The notes under the pieces were generated by a model. The model saw only the letters and a program-made list of their open reading frames with translations, was not told where the DNA came from and did no database searches. The position numbers were made by a program, and so were the translations under genes. From contig CALDLA010000131.1 of assembly GCA_937898415.1 (NCBI GenBank), positions 1-58,499 on the forward strand: 58,499 bases of DNA, in the 5' to 3' direction. Of the stretch, positions 17,017 through 24,928 are shown in pieces. Within the stretch, counting starts at the first letter, position 1; each line of letters opens with the position of its first letter. The stretch comes from an uncultured Prevotellaceae bacterium. GTDB taxonomy: Bacteria > Bacteroidota > Bacteroidia > Bacteroidales > Bacteroidaceae.

Positions 17017-18339
17017 ATGGCTTCATTCAAGATAGAAGGCGGACACCTATTGAGCGGCACCATCACGCCGCAAGGCGCCAAAAACGAGGCGCTTCAGGTC
17101 ATCTGTGCCACGTTGCTGACCAACGAGGAAGTTATCATTAAGAACATCCCCGACATCCGCGACGTGAACAACCTTATCCAACTGCTTAAAGACATTGGAG
17201 TGAAGGTTAAGGAGGAGAATAGGGGAAGGAATGGGGAAAGAACGTATTCCTTCCAGGCTTCTGACTTGAATCTTGAATATCTTGGAAGCGACGAGTTTGT
17301 CAAGAAATGCGCCGCCTTACGCGGCTCGGTGCTGATGATTGGTCCGCTGTTGGCCCGCATGGGCAAGGCGGTTATCACCAAGCCTGGCGGCGATAAGATA
17401 GGCCGCCGCCGGTTAGACACTCATTTCTTAGGTTTCAAATATTTAGGTGCCAAGTTTCACCACATCGAGAATCGCGACGTTTATGAGATTGACGCCAAGC
17501 GGCTTCGTGGCACATATATGCTGCTTGACGAGGCCTCTGTCACGGGTACGGCTAACATCATTATGGCCGCTGTCATGGCCCAGGGCAACACCACTATCTA
17601 TAATGCCGCATGTGAACCTTACATCCAGCAGCTCTGTCACATGCTGAATCGCATGGGTGCCAACATCAGCGGTATTGGCTCGAACCTCCTGACCATCGTC
17701 GGCGTCAGTGCCCTGCACGGCACGGAACATCGTCTGCTACCCGACATGATTGAGGTCGGCTCATTCATCGGTATGGCGGCTATGGTAGGCGACGGCATCC
17801 GCATCAAGGATGTCAGTATGAAGAATCTCGGCATCATACCTGATGCCTTCCGACGACTTGGTGTGAAGATGGAGGCGGAGGGCGACGACCTCGTGATTCC
17901 CCACCAGAAGCACTACATCGTTGACTCGTTCATCGACGGCACCATTATGACTCTGGCTGACGCACCTTGGCCTGGTCTGACACCTGACCTCCTATCGGTG
18001 CTTATTGTAGTGGCTACTCAAGCTCGCGGTTCGGTATTGTTCCACCAGAAGATGTTCGAGAGCCGCCTCTTCTTCGTTGATAAGCTCATTGACATGGGTG
18101 CCCAGATTATCCTCTGCGACCCCCACCGTGCCGTTGTCGTCGGTCACGACCGCAAGCTGACACTCCGCGCCCAGCGTATGTCTAGCCCCGATATCCGCGC
18201 CGGCATCGCCCTGCTGATAGCTGCCATGAGTGCCAACGGCACCAGTACCATCAGCAACATTGAACAAATTGACCGCGGCTATGAGCACATCGAGGACCGC
18301 CTCAACGCCCTCGGCGCTAAGATAGAACGACATGATTAA
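17017..18339 (+). CDS. murA: UDP-N-acetylglucosamine 1-carboxyvinyltransferase MurA
   Basis: A 440-residue EPSP-synthase-fold enzyme that transfers enolpyruvate from PEP to UDP-GlcNAc, the first committed step of peptidoglycan synthesis. GTITPQGAKNEAL at the N-terminus contains the catalytic Lys-Asn pair. The active-site loop reads PGGDKIGRRR, with Asp126 where most enzymes have the fosfomycin-reactive Cys. A loop at about residues 67-77 (ENRGRNGERTY) is encoded by a purine-rich low-complexity tract (DNA 17213-17245). It overlaps rimM by 8 bp. Confidence 0.96.
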   Translation: MASFKIEGGHLLSGTITPQGAKNEALQVICATLLTNEEVIIKNIPDIRDVNNLIQLLKDIGVKVKEENRGRNGERTYSFQASDLNLEYLGSDEFVKKCAALRGSVLMIGPLLARMGKAVITKPGGDKIGRRRLDTHFLGFKYLGAKFHHIENRDVYEIDAKRLRGTYMLLDEASVTGTANIIMAAVMAQGNTTIYNAACEPYIQQLCHMLNRMGANISGIGSNLLTIVGVSALHGTEHRLLPDMIEVGSFIGMAAMVGDGIRIKDVSMKNLGIIPDAFRRLGVKMEAEGDDLVIPHQKHYIVDSFIDGTIMTLADAPWPGLTPDLLSVLIVVATQARGSVLFHQKMFESRLFFVDKLIDMGAQIILCDPHRAVVVGHDRKLTLRAQRMSSPDIRAGIALLIAAMSANGTSTISNIEQIDRGYEHIEDRLNALGAKIERHD

Positions 18340-18838
18340 ACAAGAAGAAGTCTACCACATCGGCCGCATCGGCAAGACCCACGGCGTAAAGGGAGAACTG
18401 TCATTCCTTTTCAATGATGATGTCTTTGACCGCGTAGACTGCGACTACTTGGTGCTTGACATCGACGGTATCCTCGTACCTTTTTTCATTGAGGAGTATC
18501 GTTTCAAGAGCGACTCCAACGCCATCGTAAAATTTTGCGATGTAGATACCCAGCCACGTGCCGCCGAATTGACTGGCTGCGACGTTTACTTCCCACGTAC
18601 ATTGGCTGACGAGGACGACTCCCCTTCCCTCTCCTTGCTCGTAGGCTTCGATTTAGTTGAAGCAAACAGCGGAAAGACCATCGGCCGTATTGATGCCATC
18701 AACGACTCTACTGCTAATCTGCTCTTTGAGTTAGAGGACGGTCGGCTCATCCCGGCCAACGATGACCTGATACACAATATTGATACAAAAAAGAGAACCA
18801 TCAGGATGGATATTCCCGACGGATTGTTAGAATTATGA
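18332..18838 (+). CDS. rimM: Ribosome maturation factor RimM
   Basis: A 168-residue protein with the RimM N-terminal barrel signature IGRIGKTHGVKGELSF and a C-terminal PRC-barrel (LVGFDLVEANSGKTIGRIDAI...NDDLIHNID). RimM assists 30S head maturation by binding S19. Start ATG 18332 lies inside the 3' end of murA and its stop overlaps the dxr ATG, so translation is probably coupled along murA-rimM-dxr. Confidence 0.93.
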   Translation: MIKQEEVYHIGRIGKTHGVKGELSFLFNDDVFDRVDCDYLVLDIDGILVPFFIEEYRFKSDSNAIVKFCDVDTQPRAAELTGCDVYFPRTLADEDDSPSLSLLVGFDLVEANSGKTIGRIDAINDSTANLLFELEDGRLIPANDDLIHNIDTKKRTIRMDIPDGLLEL

Positions 18839-19995
18839 AGAAACGACAAATAGCCATTCTCGGCTCTACGGGGTCGATAGGAACCCAGGCACTGGAGGTT
18901 ATTGAGGAACATTCAGACCTCTACGAGGTTTACTGCCTGACGGCTAACAACAAGGTTGAACTGCTGGCTGAGCAAGCGCATAAGTTCAAGCCTGCGGCGG
19001 TGGTCATTGCCAACGAACAACGCTACGACGAGTTACGACGGCTGATGGATGACCTGCCCGACGTGAAGGTCTATGCAGGTGCAAGAGCCCTCGACGAAAT
19101 AGTCGAGGCACAGCCTATCGATATGGTGCTTACAGCAATGGTGGGCTTTGCAGGACTTAGTCCTACCATCCACGCCATTAAGGCCAAGAAAGCCATTGCC
19201 CTTGCCAATAAGGAGACGTTAGTGGTGGCCGGCGAGCTGATACTGCAGTTAGCACAGCAGTACCACACGCCCATCCTGCCTGTTGACAGCGAGCACTCTG
19301 CTATCTTCCAGTCATTAGTCGGCGAAGACCAGAACCCCATAGAAAAGATTCTGCTGACGGCCTCGGGCGGTCCCTTCCGTCTGAAGTCAATGGAGGAGAT
19401 AGCCCATGTGACAAAAGCCGATGCCCTGCGCCATCCGACGTGGGACATGGGCGCCAAGATTACCATCGACTCGGCGTCGATGATGAACAAGGGCTTTGAG
19501 GTGATTGAGGCCAAGTGGCTTTTTGGTGTTGATGCCAAGCAGATTCAGGTGCTCGTCCATCCGCAAAGCATCGTCCACAGCGCCGTGCAGTTCCAGGATG
19601 GTTCCGTGAAGGCTCAACTCGGCGTACCCGACATGCGGCTGCCTATCCAGTATGCCTTCTCGTTCCCCCGTAGGTTGCCACTAAGTGGCGAAAGACTAGA
19701 CCTCTTCAAGGCCCGGTATCTGGAGTTTTTCGAACCCGACCTTAAGAAATTCCGCTGTCTGGCGATGGCCTACGAAGCCCTTGACCGTGGGGGCAACATG
19801 CCGTGCATCGTCAATGCTGCCAACGAAATTGTGAACCGCGCCTTCCTGGAAGACCGTTGCGGTTTCCTGCAGATGGGCGACGTGATAGCCGAGACTATGC
19901 AGCGGGCCACATTCGACAAGGCCCCCACCTACGAGACTTACATCGCGACGGATGCTGAAGCCCGTCGCATCGCAGCAGAGCTGCTTATGAATTAA
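18835..19995 (+). CDS. dxr: 1-deoxy-D-xylulose 5-phosphate reductoisomerase
   Basis: A 386-residue NADPH-dependent enzyme of the MEP isoprenoid pathway, turning DXP into 2-C-methyl-D-erythritol 4-phosphate. Visible motifs in order: GSTGSIGTQAL for NADPH, NKETLVVAGE, SEHSAIFQ with the metal ligands, and the flexible loop ASGGPF. Full length. The stop codon lies inside a short tandem repeat that separates it from rseP. Confidence 0.96.
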   Translation: MKKRQIAILGSTGSIGTQALEVIEEHSDLYEVYCLTANNKVELLAEQAHKFKPAAVVIANEQRYDELRRLMDDLPDVKVYAGARALDEIVEAQPIDMVLTAMVGFAGLSPTIHAIKAKKAIALANKETLVVAGELILQLAQQYHTPILPVDSEHSAIFQSLVGEDQNPIEKILLTASGGPFRLKSMEEIAHVTKADALRHPTWDMGAKITIDSASMMNKGFEVIEAKWLFGVDAKQIQVLVHPQSIVHSAVQFQDGSVKAQLGVPDMRLPIQYAFSFPRRLPLSGERLDLFKARYLEFFEPDLKKFRCLAMAYEALDRGGNMPCIVNAANEIVNRAFLEDRCGFLQMGDVIAETMQRATFDKAPTYETYIATDAEARRIAAELLMN

Positions 19996-20017
19996 GAGTT
20001 AAGAATTAAGAGTTAAG
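19990..20017 (+). repeat. Two tandem 14-bp units between dxr and rseP
   Basis: AATTAAGAGTTAAG occurs twice head to tail, starting inside the last dxr codons and ending 8 bp before the rseP ATG, followed by a degenerate AATAAAAG. The units encode nothing except the dxr stop. They look like the same kind of purine-rich simple tract seen elsewhere in this window (32625-32677 and 45524-45568). Confidence 0.7.
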
Positions 20018-20025
20018 AATAAAAG

Positions 20026-21534
20026 ATGGAAGTATTTCTGATAAGACTGTTACAATTCATGCTGGCTATCAGCCTGCTGGTATTGCTCCATGAGCTGGGG
20101 CACTTCACCTTTGCCAAACTCTTCAAGGTGAGGGTGACGAGGTTCTACCTCTTCTTCAACCCCCAGTTCCACCTTATGAGCACCTACGACACCTGGGTGC
20201 GCCGATTGCTGAAACTGAAGCCCGAGGTGGTGCCTGTAAAGAAGGGCGAGGATGGCAATGAGAAAAAAGAATATGTCGGCACGGAATATGGACTTGGCTG
20301 GCTGCCCTTAGGCGGCTACTGTGCCATCGATGGTATGATTGACGAGACCAACCAGAAACTCTCAGAGGATACCCACCCTTGGGAATTCCGTACCAAGCCC
20401 GTCTGGCAGCGTCTGCTCATTATGATTGGTGGCGTACTGGTGAATTTCCTGCTGGCGCTGTTCATCTACTCGATGATTCTCTTCTACTGGGGCGACACCT
20501 ACATCCCTGTGGGCGAGATTAACATGAAATTCAACGAAGAGGCCAAGTCCTACGGATTCCGTGACGGCGATGTCCTTGTGGCTGCCGACGGCAAGCTGTT
20601 CAAGGACTTCTCGGCCGACCTCTATCGCATGATTTCCGAGGCTCACGACGTCGAGGTATTCCGCAATGGCAAGCACGAGCACGTCAGCCTGCCAGGCGAA
20701 CTCAATCTGCTCAACATGCTGAAGTCCGAGCCGCGATTCGTTGAGCCCTTCCTGCCCGCCAGGATTGATAGTGTGCTGCCTGGCTCGCCCGCCGAGAAGA
20801 TCGGACTGGAGGCAGGCGACAAGATTCTGTCACTTAACGGCCGCCCGATAGACTCCCACAACACCTTCCTCTTTGAGTTAGGACGTTTGTCCGACCAGCT
20901 GGCTGTGGCCAAGACCCACGAGGACAGTATGAAGGTGCGCACCGTGACGCTGACCTTCAAGGGAACGCAGCGCGACACGCTGCAAGGCACCTATACCATC
21001 AACGATACCGAGGTGCCCGTACCGGTGGCCCATGCCGCATACGGTGTGTTTACCAAGCAAGTGGTGCTGACCAAGGAACTGAAGTTGGGCTTCATGGCTC
21101 CCGCGTTGTCTTCGCTCTATAAGCCTTACACCCGTGAGTATGGCTTCTTCGAAAGCATTCCCGCTGGCATCAAGTATGGCTGGCACGTTCTAGCCGGCTA
21201 CGTTGACGATATGAAGTATGTCTTCACCGCCGACGGTGCCAAGTCGCTGGGTGGCTTTGGAGCCATCGGCTCGCTGTTCCCGCCAATGTGGGACTGGTAC
21301 ATGTTCTGGAAGATGACGGCCTTCCTGTCAATCATCTTGGCGTTCATGAACATCCTGCCCATCCCTGCTTTGGATGGTGGCCATGTGCTCTTCCTGCTCT
21401 ATGAGGCCATTACGCGCCGCAAACCGTCGGAACAGTTCATGATACGTGCCGAGTATGTCGGCTTCGGCATCCTGATACTATTGATGGTAGTAGCCAACTT
21501 GAACGATATCCTACGCTGGTTGGGCTATATGTAG
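20026..21534 (+). CDS. rseP: RseP-type site-2 intramembrane metalloprotease
   Basis: A 502-residue inner-membrane zinc protease of the S2P family. The zinc motif HELGH is at residues 22-26 within the first membrane segment and the third ligand region reads PIPALDGGH near the C-terminus. Two PDZ-like regions lie between (around FRDGDVLVAADGKLF and PGSPAEKIGLEAGDKILSLNGRPI). Family members cut membrane-bound anti-sigma factors and remnant signal peptides. Last gene of the tsaB run. It is longer than E. coli RseP (about 450) because of an extended early loop, common in Bacteroidetes. Confidence 0.93.
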   Translation: MEVFLIRLLQFMLAISLLVLLHELGHFTFAKLFKVRVTRFYLFFNPQFHLMSTYDTWVRRLLKLKPEVVPVKKGEDGNEKKEYVGTEYGLGWLPLGGYCAIDGMIDETNQKLSEDTHPWEFRTKPVWQRLLIMIGGVLVNFLLALFIYSMILFYWGDTYIPVGEINMKFNEEAKSYGFRDGDVLVAADGKLFKDFSADLYRMISEAHDVEVFRNGKHEHVSLPGELNLLNMLKSEPRFVEPFLPARIDSVLPGSPAEKIGLEAGDKILSLNGRPIDSHNTFLFELGRLSDQLAVAKTHEDSMKVRTVTLTFKGTQRDTLQGTYTINDTEVPVPVAHAAYGVFTKQVVLTKELKLGFMAPALSSLYKPYTREYGFFESIPAGIKYGWHVLAGYVDDMKYVFTADGAKSLGGFGAIGSLFPPMWDWYMFWKMTAFLSIILAFMNILPIPALDGGHVLFLLYEAITRRKPSEQFMIRAEYVGFGILILLMVVANLNDILRWLGYM

Positions 21535-21540
21535 CCTGTA

Positions 21541-22815
21541 TCAGTGGCTGGTATAGAAATCGGTAATACGCACAATAGCACGATTGCAGACGGGGCAGAA
21601 GTTTTCTGCCTCGTTTGTTTTCATACGGCAGTCCTTCGAGGGCCGCCAGACGCCCTTCGACTGATAGCCACCACCCTCATAGAGTCCTATACGTCCCGTC
21701 GGGTCAGGCAGCATATCGGCCCACTTCCGCTCGAAGTCTACCTTTGTCGTCAGGTTGGGCTCCCAAGGCTCGGTATCGGCGGGATACATCGACTCGGGGT
21801 CATCTCCATAATCGTATTCATCGCCCAGTCCACCATAACTGTGGCCGAACTCATGTACCAGCACCTGACGGAACGTCGGGTGGTCGGTCGTCGTGACTAA
21901 CAGCTGATTGTAGATGCCTCCACCGCCGTAGATGGCGCTGTTGACCAATACGATGATGTGCTCAAAGGGAACATCCGACAACAGGTCGTACAGCCGATGG
22001 ACGTCCTGTGTCATCAGATAGCGATTGGAATAGAACGTGTCGTAATGAGTACCCACAGGTGTACGGCTCCAATGTCCCTCGCGGGGTACGCTGGTGCCAC
22101 TATCCAGCGAACGGGGTGCTACGGCCACCACATTGAAGCGGTTCTTCAGTGACGTGAACGGTTCGTGGGCAAACAGCGCATCAACCACCCGTTGACAATC
22201 TTTGTCAAACTTTTCCATCTCGGCTTCCGTATAGCCCTCAGCCACGATGGCCAGGTCTATACAACGGGGCAGGTCGGGCACGCTGTCAGCCGTCCACACA
22301 TAGTGGTAGGGAATATCGTTCTGCCCAAGATGGCGGATAAGAATGTCCTTAGGGTCTATCATGTGAGTCATCTCGCCAATCACTTTTCCGTGAAAGTCGG
22401 TTAATGTCACCTCTACACAGACTGGCTGCTTAGGCATCGGCACGTTATAACTCGCCTCGAATGACTTCTGCACTTTTTTCGCCTCCTCGGTAGCCTGCCA
22501 CTCTTGGAACAGCGTCGAGAACGTGTGAACAAAGAGTAGCTGCCCTGTGGTCACATCCTTCAGTTTAATCTGTCCGTTGCCCAACAACGGCATCTCCGCC
22601 AGACGGCTCTTGCGTCCAGCCCATCTCGTCGTGACGTATGCTTGCTCGAAAAAGATATGCTGCTCCTTGTCGTTTCCGGCAAACACATAGTCTAACCGTA
22701 GCGTACTGTCCTCGAAATACTGGTCAAAAGCCACAGCGCCTTGCGCCTGGGCCTTAACGGTCGCCAGCATCATGCCGACGAGCAGAAGTAGTCTCTTGAT
22801 GGTAATCTGTCTCAT
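21541..22815 (-). CDS. Secreted M64 family (IgA peptidase-like) metallopeptidase
   Basis: A 424-residue exported zinc peptidase. A signal peptide ends near VKAQAQG. The catalytic motif HEFGHSYGGLGDEY (residues 321-334) is that of family M64, whose founder is an IgA-cleaving peptidase of Clostridium ramosum. An N-terminal beta domain (about 30-160) precedes the catalytic domain, as in other Bacteroidetes M64 proteins. The C-terminus has a CRMK...CPVC cysteine cluster. Start chosen at ATG 22815, 25 bp after a good -7 box. Whether IgA is a substrate cannot be told from sequence. Confidence 0.9.
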   Translation of the reverse strand: MRQITIKRLLLLVGMMLATVKAQAQGAVAFDQYFEDSTLRLDYVFAGNDKEQHIFFEQAYVTTRWAGRKSRLAEMPLLGNGQIKLKDVTTGQLLFVHTFSTLFQEWQATEEAKKVQKSFEASYNVPMPKQPVCVEVTLTDFHGKVIGEMTHMIDPKDILIRHLGQNDIPYHYVWTADSVPDLPRCIDLAIVAEGYTEAEMEKFDKDCQRVVDALFAHEPFTSLKNRFNVVAVAPRSLDSGTSVPREGHWSRTPVGTHYDTFYSNRYLMTQDVHRLYDLLSDVPFEHIIVLVNSAIYGGGGIYNQLLVTTTDHPTFRQVLVHEFGHSYGGLGDEYDYGDDPESMYPADTEPWEPNLTTKVDFERKWADMLPDPTGRIGLYEGGGYQSKGVWRPSKDCRMKTNEAENFCPVCNRAIVRITDFYTSH

Positions 22816-22839
22816 GTCTTTAGTTGAACTTTGCCGCAA

Positions 22840-22847
22840 AGGTACTA
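22840..22847 (-). promoter_or_regulatory. -7 promoter box TACCTTTG of the M64 gene
   Basis: Minus-strand TACCTTTG, 24 bp before the start codon and just downstream of the terminator of the preceding minus-strand gene. Confidence 0.65.
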
Positions 22848-22867
22848 CAATTCTGCCAAACAACCAA

Positions 22868-22897
22868 ACAGCCGCCGCAAAGACTTGCGACGGCTGT
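22868..22897 (-). terminator. Terminator of the small periplasmic protein gene
   Basis: A 13-bp stem, ACAGCCGTCGCAA against TTGCGGCGGCTGT on the minus strand with one G-U pair, and a 4-nt loop. The wobble is a mismatch on the other strand, so it serves the minus-strand gene ending at 22918. Confidence 0.8.
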
Positions 22898-22917
22898 TGT
22901 AGATTCTCCGGAGTTTC

Positions 22918-23277
22918 TCATTTCAGGCCTTTGTTGCGGAGTGTTGTGTTCAGCAGTGTCATGTAGGTTTTAAACTGCTTGTCGTTCAGGATATAGTACA
23001 TATCGTGTACATCCTTTGTGACGGCCTTGTCTACCAGTTCGGCACGCTCCTCGAAATCCGCCTTTGCGGCTGTGTGCATCTTTTCGTTGAAGTTGCTGTG
23101 AATGTCGTTCACGATTTCCATCTGCTCCAAGGTCAGTCCCAGCGTCACGGCCAGTCTGCGCATGTCAAAACTCATGTCGTAGTTCTCAACATTCTTTACT
23201 GCGTTCTGTTCCTCAGTCTCAGCAAAACTTGCTGTCATCACCATTGCGGCAGCTACCAATAAAATCATTCTTTTCAT
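22918..23277 (-). CDS. Small exported helical protein, possibly Spy/CpxP-like
   Basis: A 119-residue protein with a signal peptide (MKRMILLVAAAMVMTASFA) and an all-helical mature region. Two LTxxQ-like motifs, LTLEQ at about residue 48 and LNDKQ at about 98, are spaced as in Spy/CpxP-type periplasmic chaperones and stress sensors, and mature size fits. This is a resemblance only; I would call it hypothetical until a profile search is done. It is monocistronic, ends at a strong terminator, and has no clear -7 box. Confidence 0.7.
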   Translation of the reverse strand: MKRMILLVAAAMVMTASFAETEEQNAVKNVENYDMSFDMRRLAVTLGLTLEQMEIVNDIHSNFNEKMHTAAKADFEERAELVDKAVTKDVHDMYYILNDKQFKTYMTLLNTTLRNKGLK

Positions 23278-23413
23278 AATCGTTACTTTTTTTATTGTTT
23301 GTTATCCTGTTTGTTATCCTGGTTTCTGTCTCTTTGACGCAGCAGTTCATAGAAGGTTTAAAAAGACGCACAATTTTTTTCAGACTTCCGCATCGTCTTT
23401 CACAAAAAAGTTG

Positions 23414-23421
23414 TATCTTTG
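23414..23421 (+). promoter_or_regulatory. -7 promoter box TATCTTTG
   Basis: TATCTTTG, 44-47 bp before the start of the DUF3237 gene. It probably drives the DUF3237 and alpha/beta hydrolase pair. Confidence 0.65.
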
Positions 23422-23468
23422 CGCCGTATTCAGGAAATGACGAACCAAAACAACCTATTATAATAATG

Positions 23469-23984
23469 ATGAAAAAAATCTTTCTGACGGCTTTGCTGAC
23501 GGCCTTCCTCACCCTGAATGTCAGCGCACAGAACTATCCGCCGAAGGAGGCTCCCCAACTGGAGTTTGCCTTGCAGTTGAAAGTGACCCTTGGCGAGACC
23601 TTTGGTATCAATAACACTCAACACGGACGCCGAACCGTCATCCCCATCACGGGCGGAACCTTTGAAGGCCCCAACATTAAAGGCACCATTATCAACGGAG
23701 GCGCCGACTATCAGCTGGCCAATGCCGACGGGCGCACGGAGTTGGAGGCCATCTATTGCATCAAGACCGACGACGGCGTTTACATCCATGTTCGTAATCG
23801 TGGCATCATCGCCAACGGCAAGGATGCCGAGGGCCGCCCGTCATTCTACTTCCGCGCTGCCCCTCAGTTCGAGGCTCCTGCCGACAGTAAGTACGGCTGG
23901 CTGAACAACGCCCTCTTCGTCTGTGCGCCGGAATTCTCACAAGACTTCAAGGGCATCGTCCTCAATGTCTGGAAGGTCAAGTAG
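23469..23984 (+). CDS. Exported DUF3237 domain protein
   Basis: A 171-residue secreted protein: signal peptide MKKIFLTALLTAFLTLNVSAQ, then a single DUF3237 domain (LEFALQLKVTLGETFGIN..., GRRTVIPITGGTFEGPNIKGTIINGGADYQL). DUF3237 proteins are small beta-barrel proteins without a settled activity. The second of two adjacent ATGs (23466 or 23469) fits the signal peptide best. Its last 20 bp overlap the start of the next gene, an alpha/beta hydrolase, so the two are likely coupled. Confidence 0.85.
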   Translation: MKKIFLTALLTAFLTLNVSAQNYPPKEAPQLEFALQLKVTLGETFGINNTQHGRRTVIPITGGTFEGPNIKGTIINGGADYQLANADGRTELEAIYCIKTDDGVYIHVRNRGIIANGKDAEGRPSFYFRAAPQFEAPADSKYGWLNNALFVCAPEFSQDFKGIVLNVWKVK

Positions 23985-24927
23985 TATCTTTATAAAGCGA
24001 CCGTTACTGATTGGCTTGGTCGTTGTCGTCGCCATCTTGGTGACGGCCACCATTGGTGCCAGCTTCTACATGCTCGACTATTCGCTGGCTCCTGACGACA
24101 ACAGGGCTGACACCGCCCGGTACTTCCGACAGTTGGCTGACAATCATCCCGAGGCAAAGCGCTGGGCTGACAGCCTCAGTGCCTGCCGTGCCTTGCGCGA
24201 CACCTTTGTCACCATGCCGTCAGGCGAGCGTCACCACGCCTACTTCGCCCGTCAGGACAGCAGTCGCCACATAGCCATCGTGCTGCACGGCTGGCGCGAT
24301 TGTGCCATCGACTTCTTCCACATAGCACGCATCTACCATCAACTGTTGGGTTTCAATGTGCTGATGCCCGACCTTCATGCCCACGGTCTCAGCGCGGGCG
24401 ACGCTATCGGCATGGGCTGGGACGATCGTCACGATGTGCTCCATTGGATGACTGTCGCCGCCCTTCTGTTCAAGGCTGACGACTTCGTGGTTCACGGCGT
24501 GTCGATGGGTGCCGCCACGACTATGAACGTATCAGGCGAGCCGCTGCCTTCCTGTGTCAGTAGCATCCGTTTCGTCGAGGACTGCGGCTATACCAGTGTC
24601 TGGGATGAGTTCAGCTACGAAATTTCTGAAGAGTTCCATCTGCCCGACTTCCCCCTGATGTACACCACCTCGCTGCTCTGCAAGCTGAAGTACGGCTGGA
24701 ACTTTGACGAGGCCTCCCCGTTGCGGCAGGTAGCCAAGTGTCGTGCCCCCATGTTCTTCATTCATGGCGACAGCGACACCTTTGTTCCCTCACGCATGGT
24801 CTATCCCCTCTATGAAGCCAAGACCGGCCAGAAGTCGCTCTGGATTACCAAAGGCACCGAGCACGCCTTGTCTTACGACGACTACCCCGAAGAATACGTA
24901 CAGCGCCTGAAGTCCTTCGTGCAATAA
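23965..24927 (+). CDS. Membrane-anchored alpha/beta hydrolase
   Basis: A 320-residue hydrolase. An N-terminal membrane segment (PLLIGLVVVVAILVTATIGA, about residues 12-31) is followed by a serine hydrolase fold with the oxyanion region VLHGWRDC, nucleophile elbow GVSMGAAT, acid in FIHGDSDTFVP and final His in TEHALSY. The catalytic domain should face the periplasm. The group resembles Bacteroidetes homologues of YfhR/BEM46-type hydrolases. I used the ATG at 23965, which overlaps the DUF3237 gene by 20 bp; an upstream in-frame start would overlap more. Substrate unknown. Confidence 0.85.
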   Translation: MSGRSSSIFIKRPLLIGLVVVVAILVTATIGASFYMLDYSLAPDDNRADTARYFRQLADNHPEAKRWADSLSACRALRDTFVTMPSGERHHAYFARQDSSRHIAIVLHGWRDCAIDFFHIARIYHQLLGFNVLMPDLHAHGLSAGDAIGMGWDDRHDVLHWMTVAALLFKADDFVVHGVSMGAATTMNVSGEPLPSCVSSIRFVEDCGYTSVWDEFSYEISEEFHLPDFPLMYTTSLLCKLKYGWNFDEASPLRQVAKCRAPMFFIHGDSDTFVPSRMVYPLYEAKTGQKSLWITKGTEHALSYDDYPEEYVQRLKSFVQ

Positions 24928-24928
24928 T

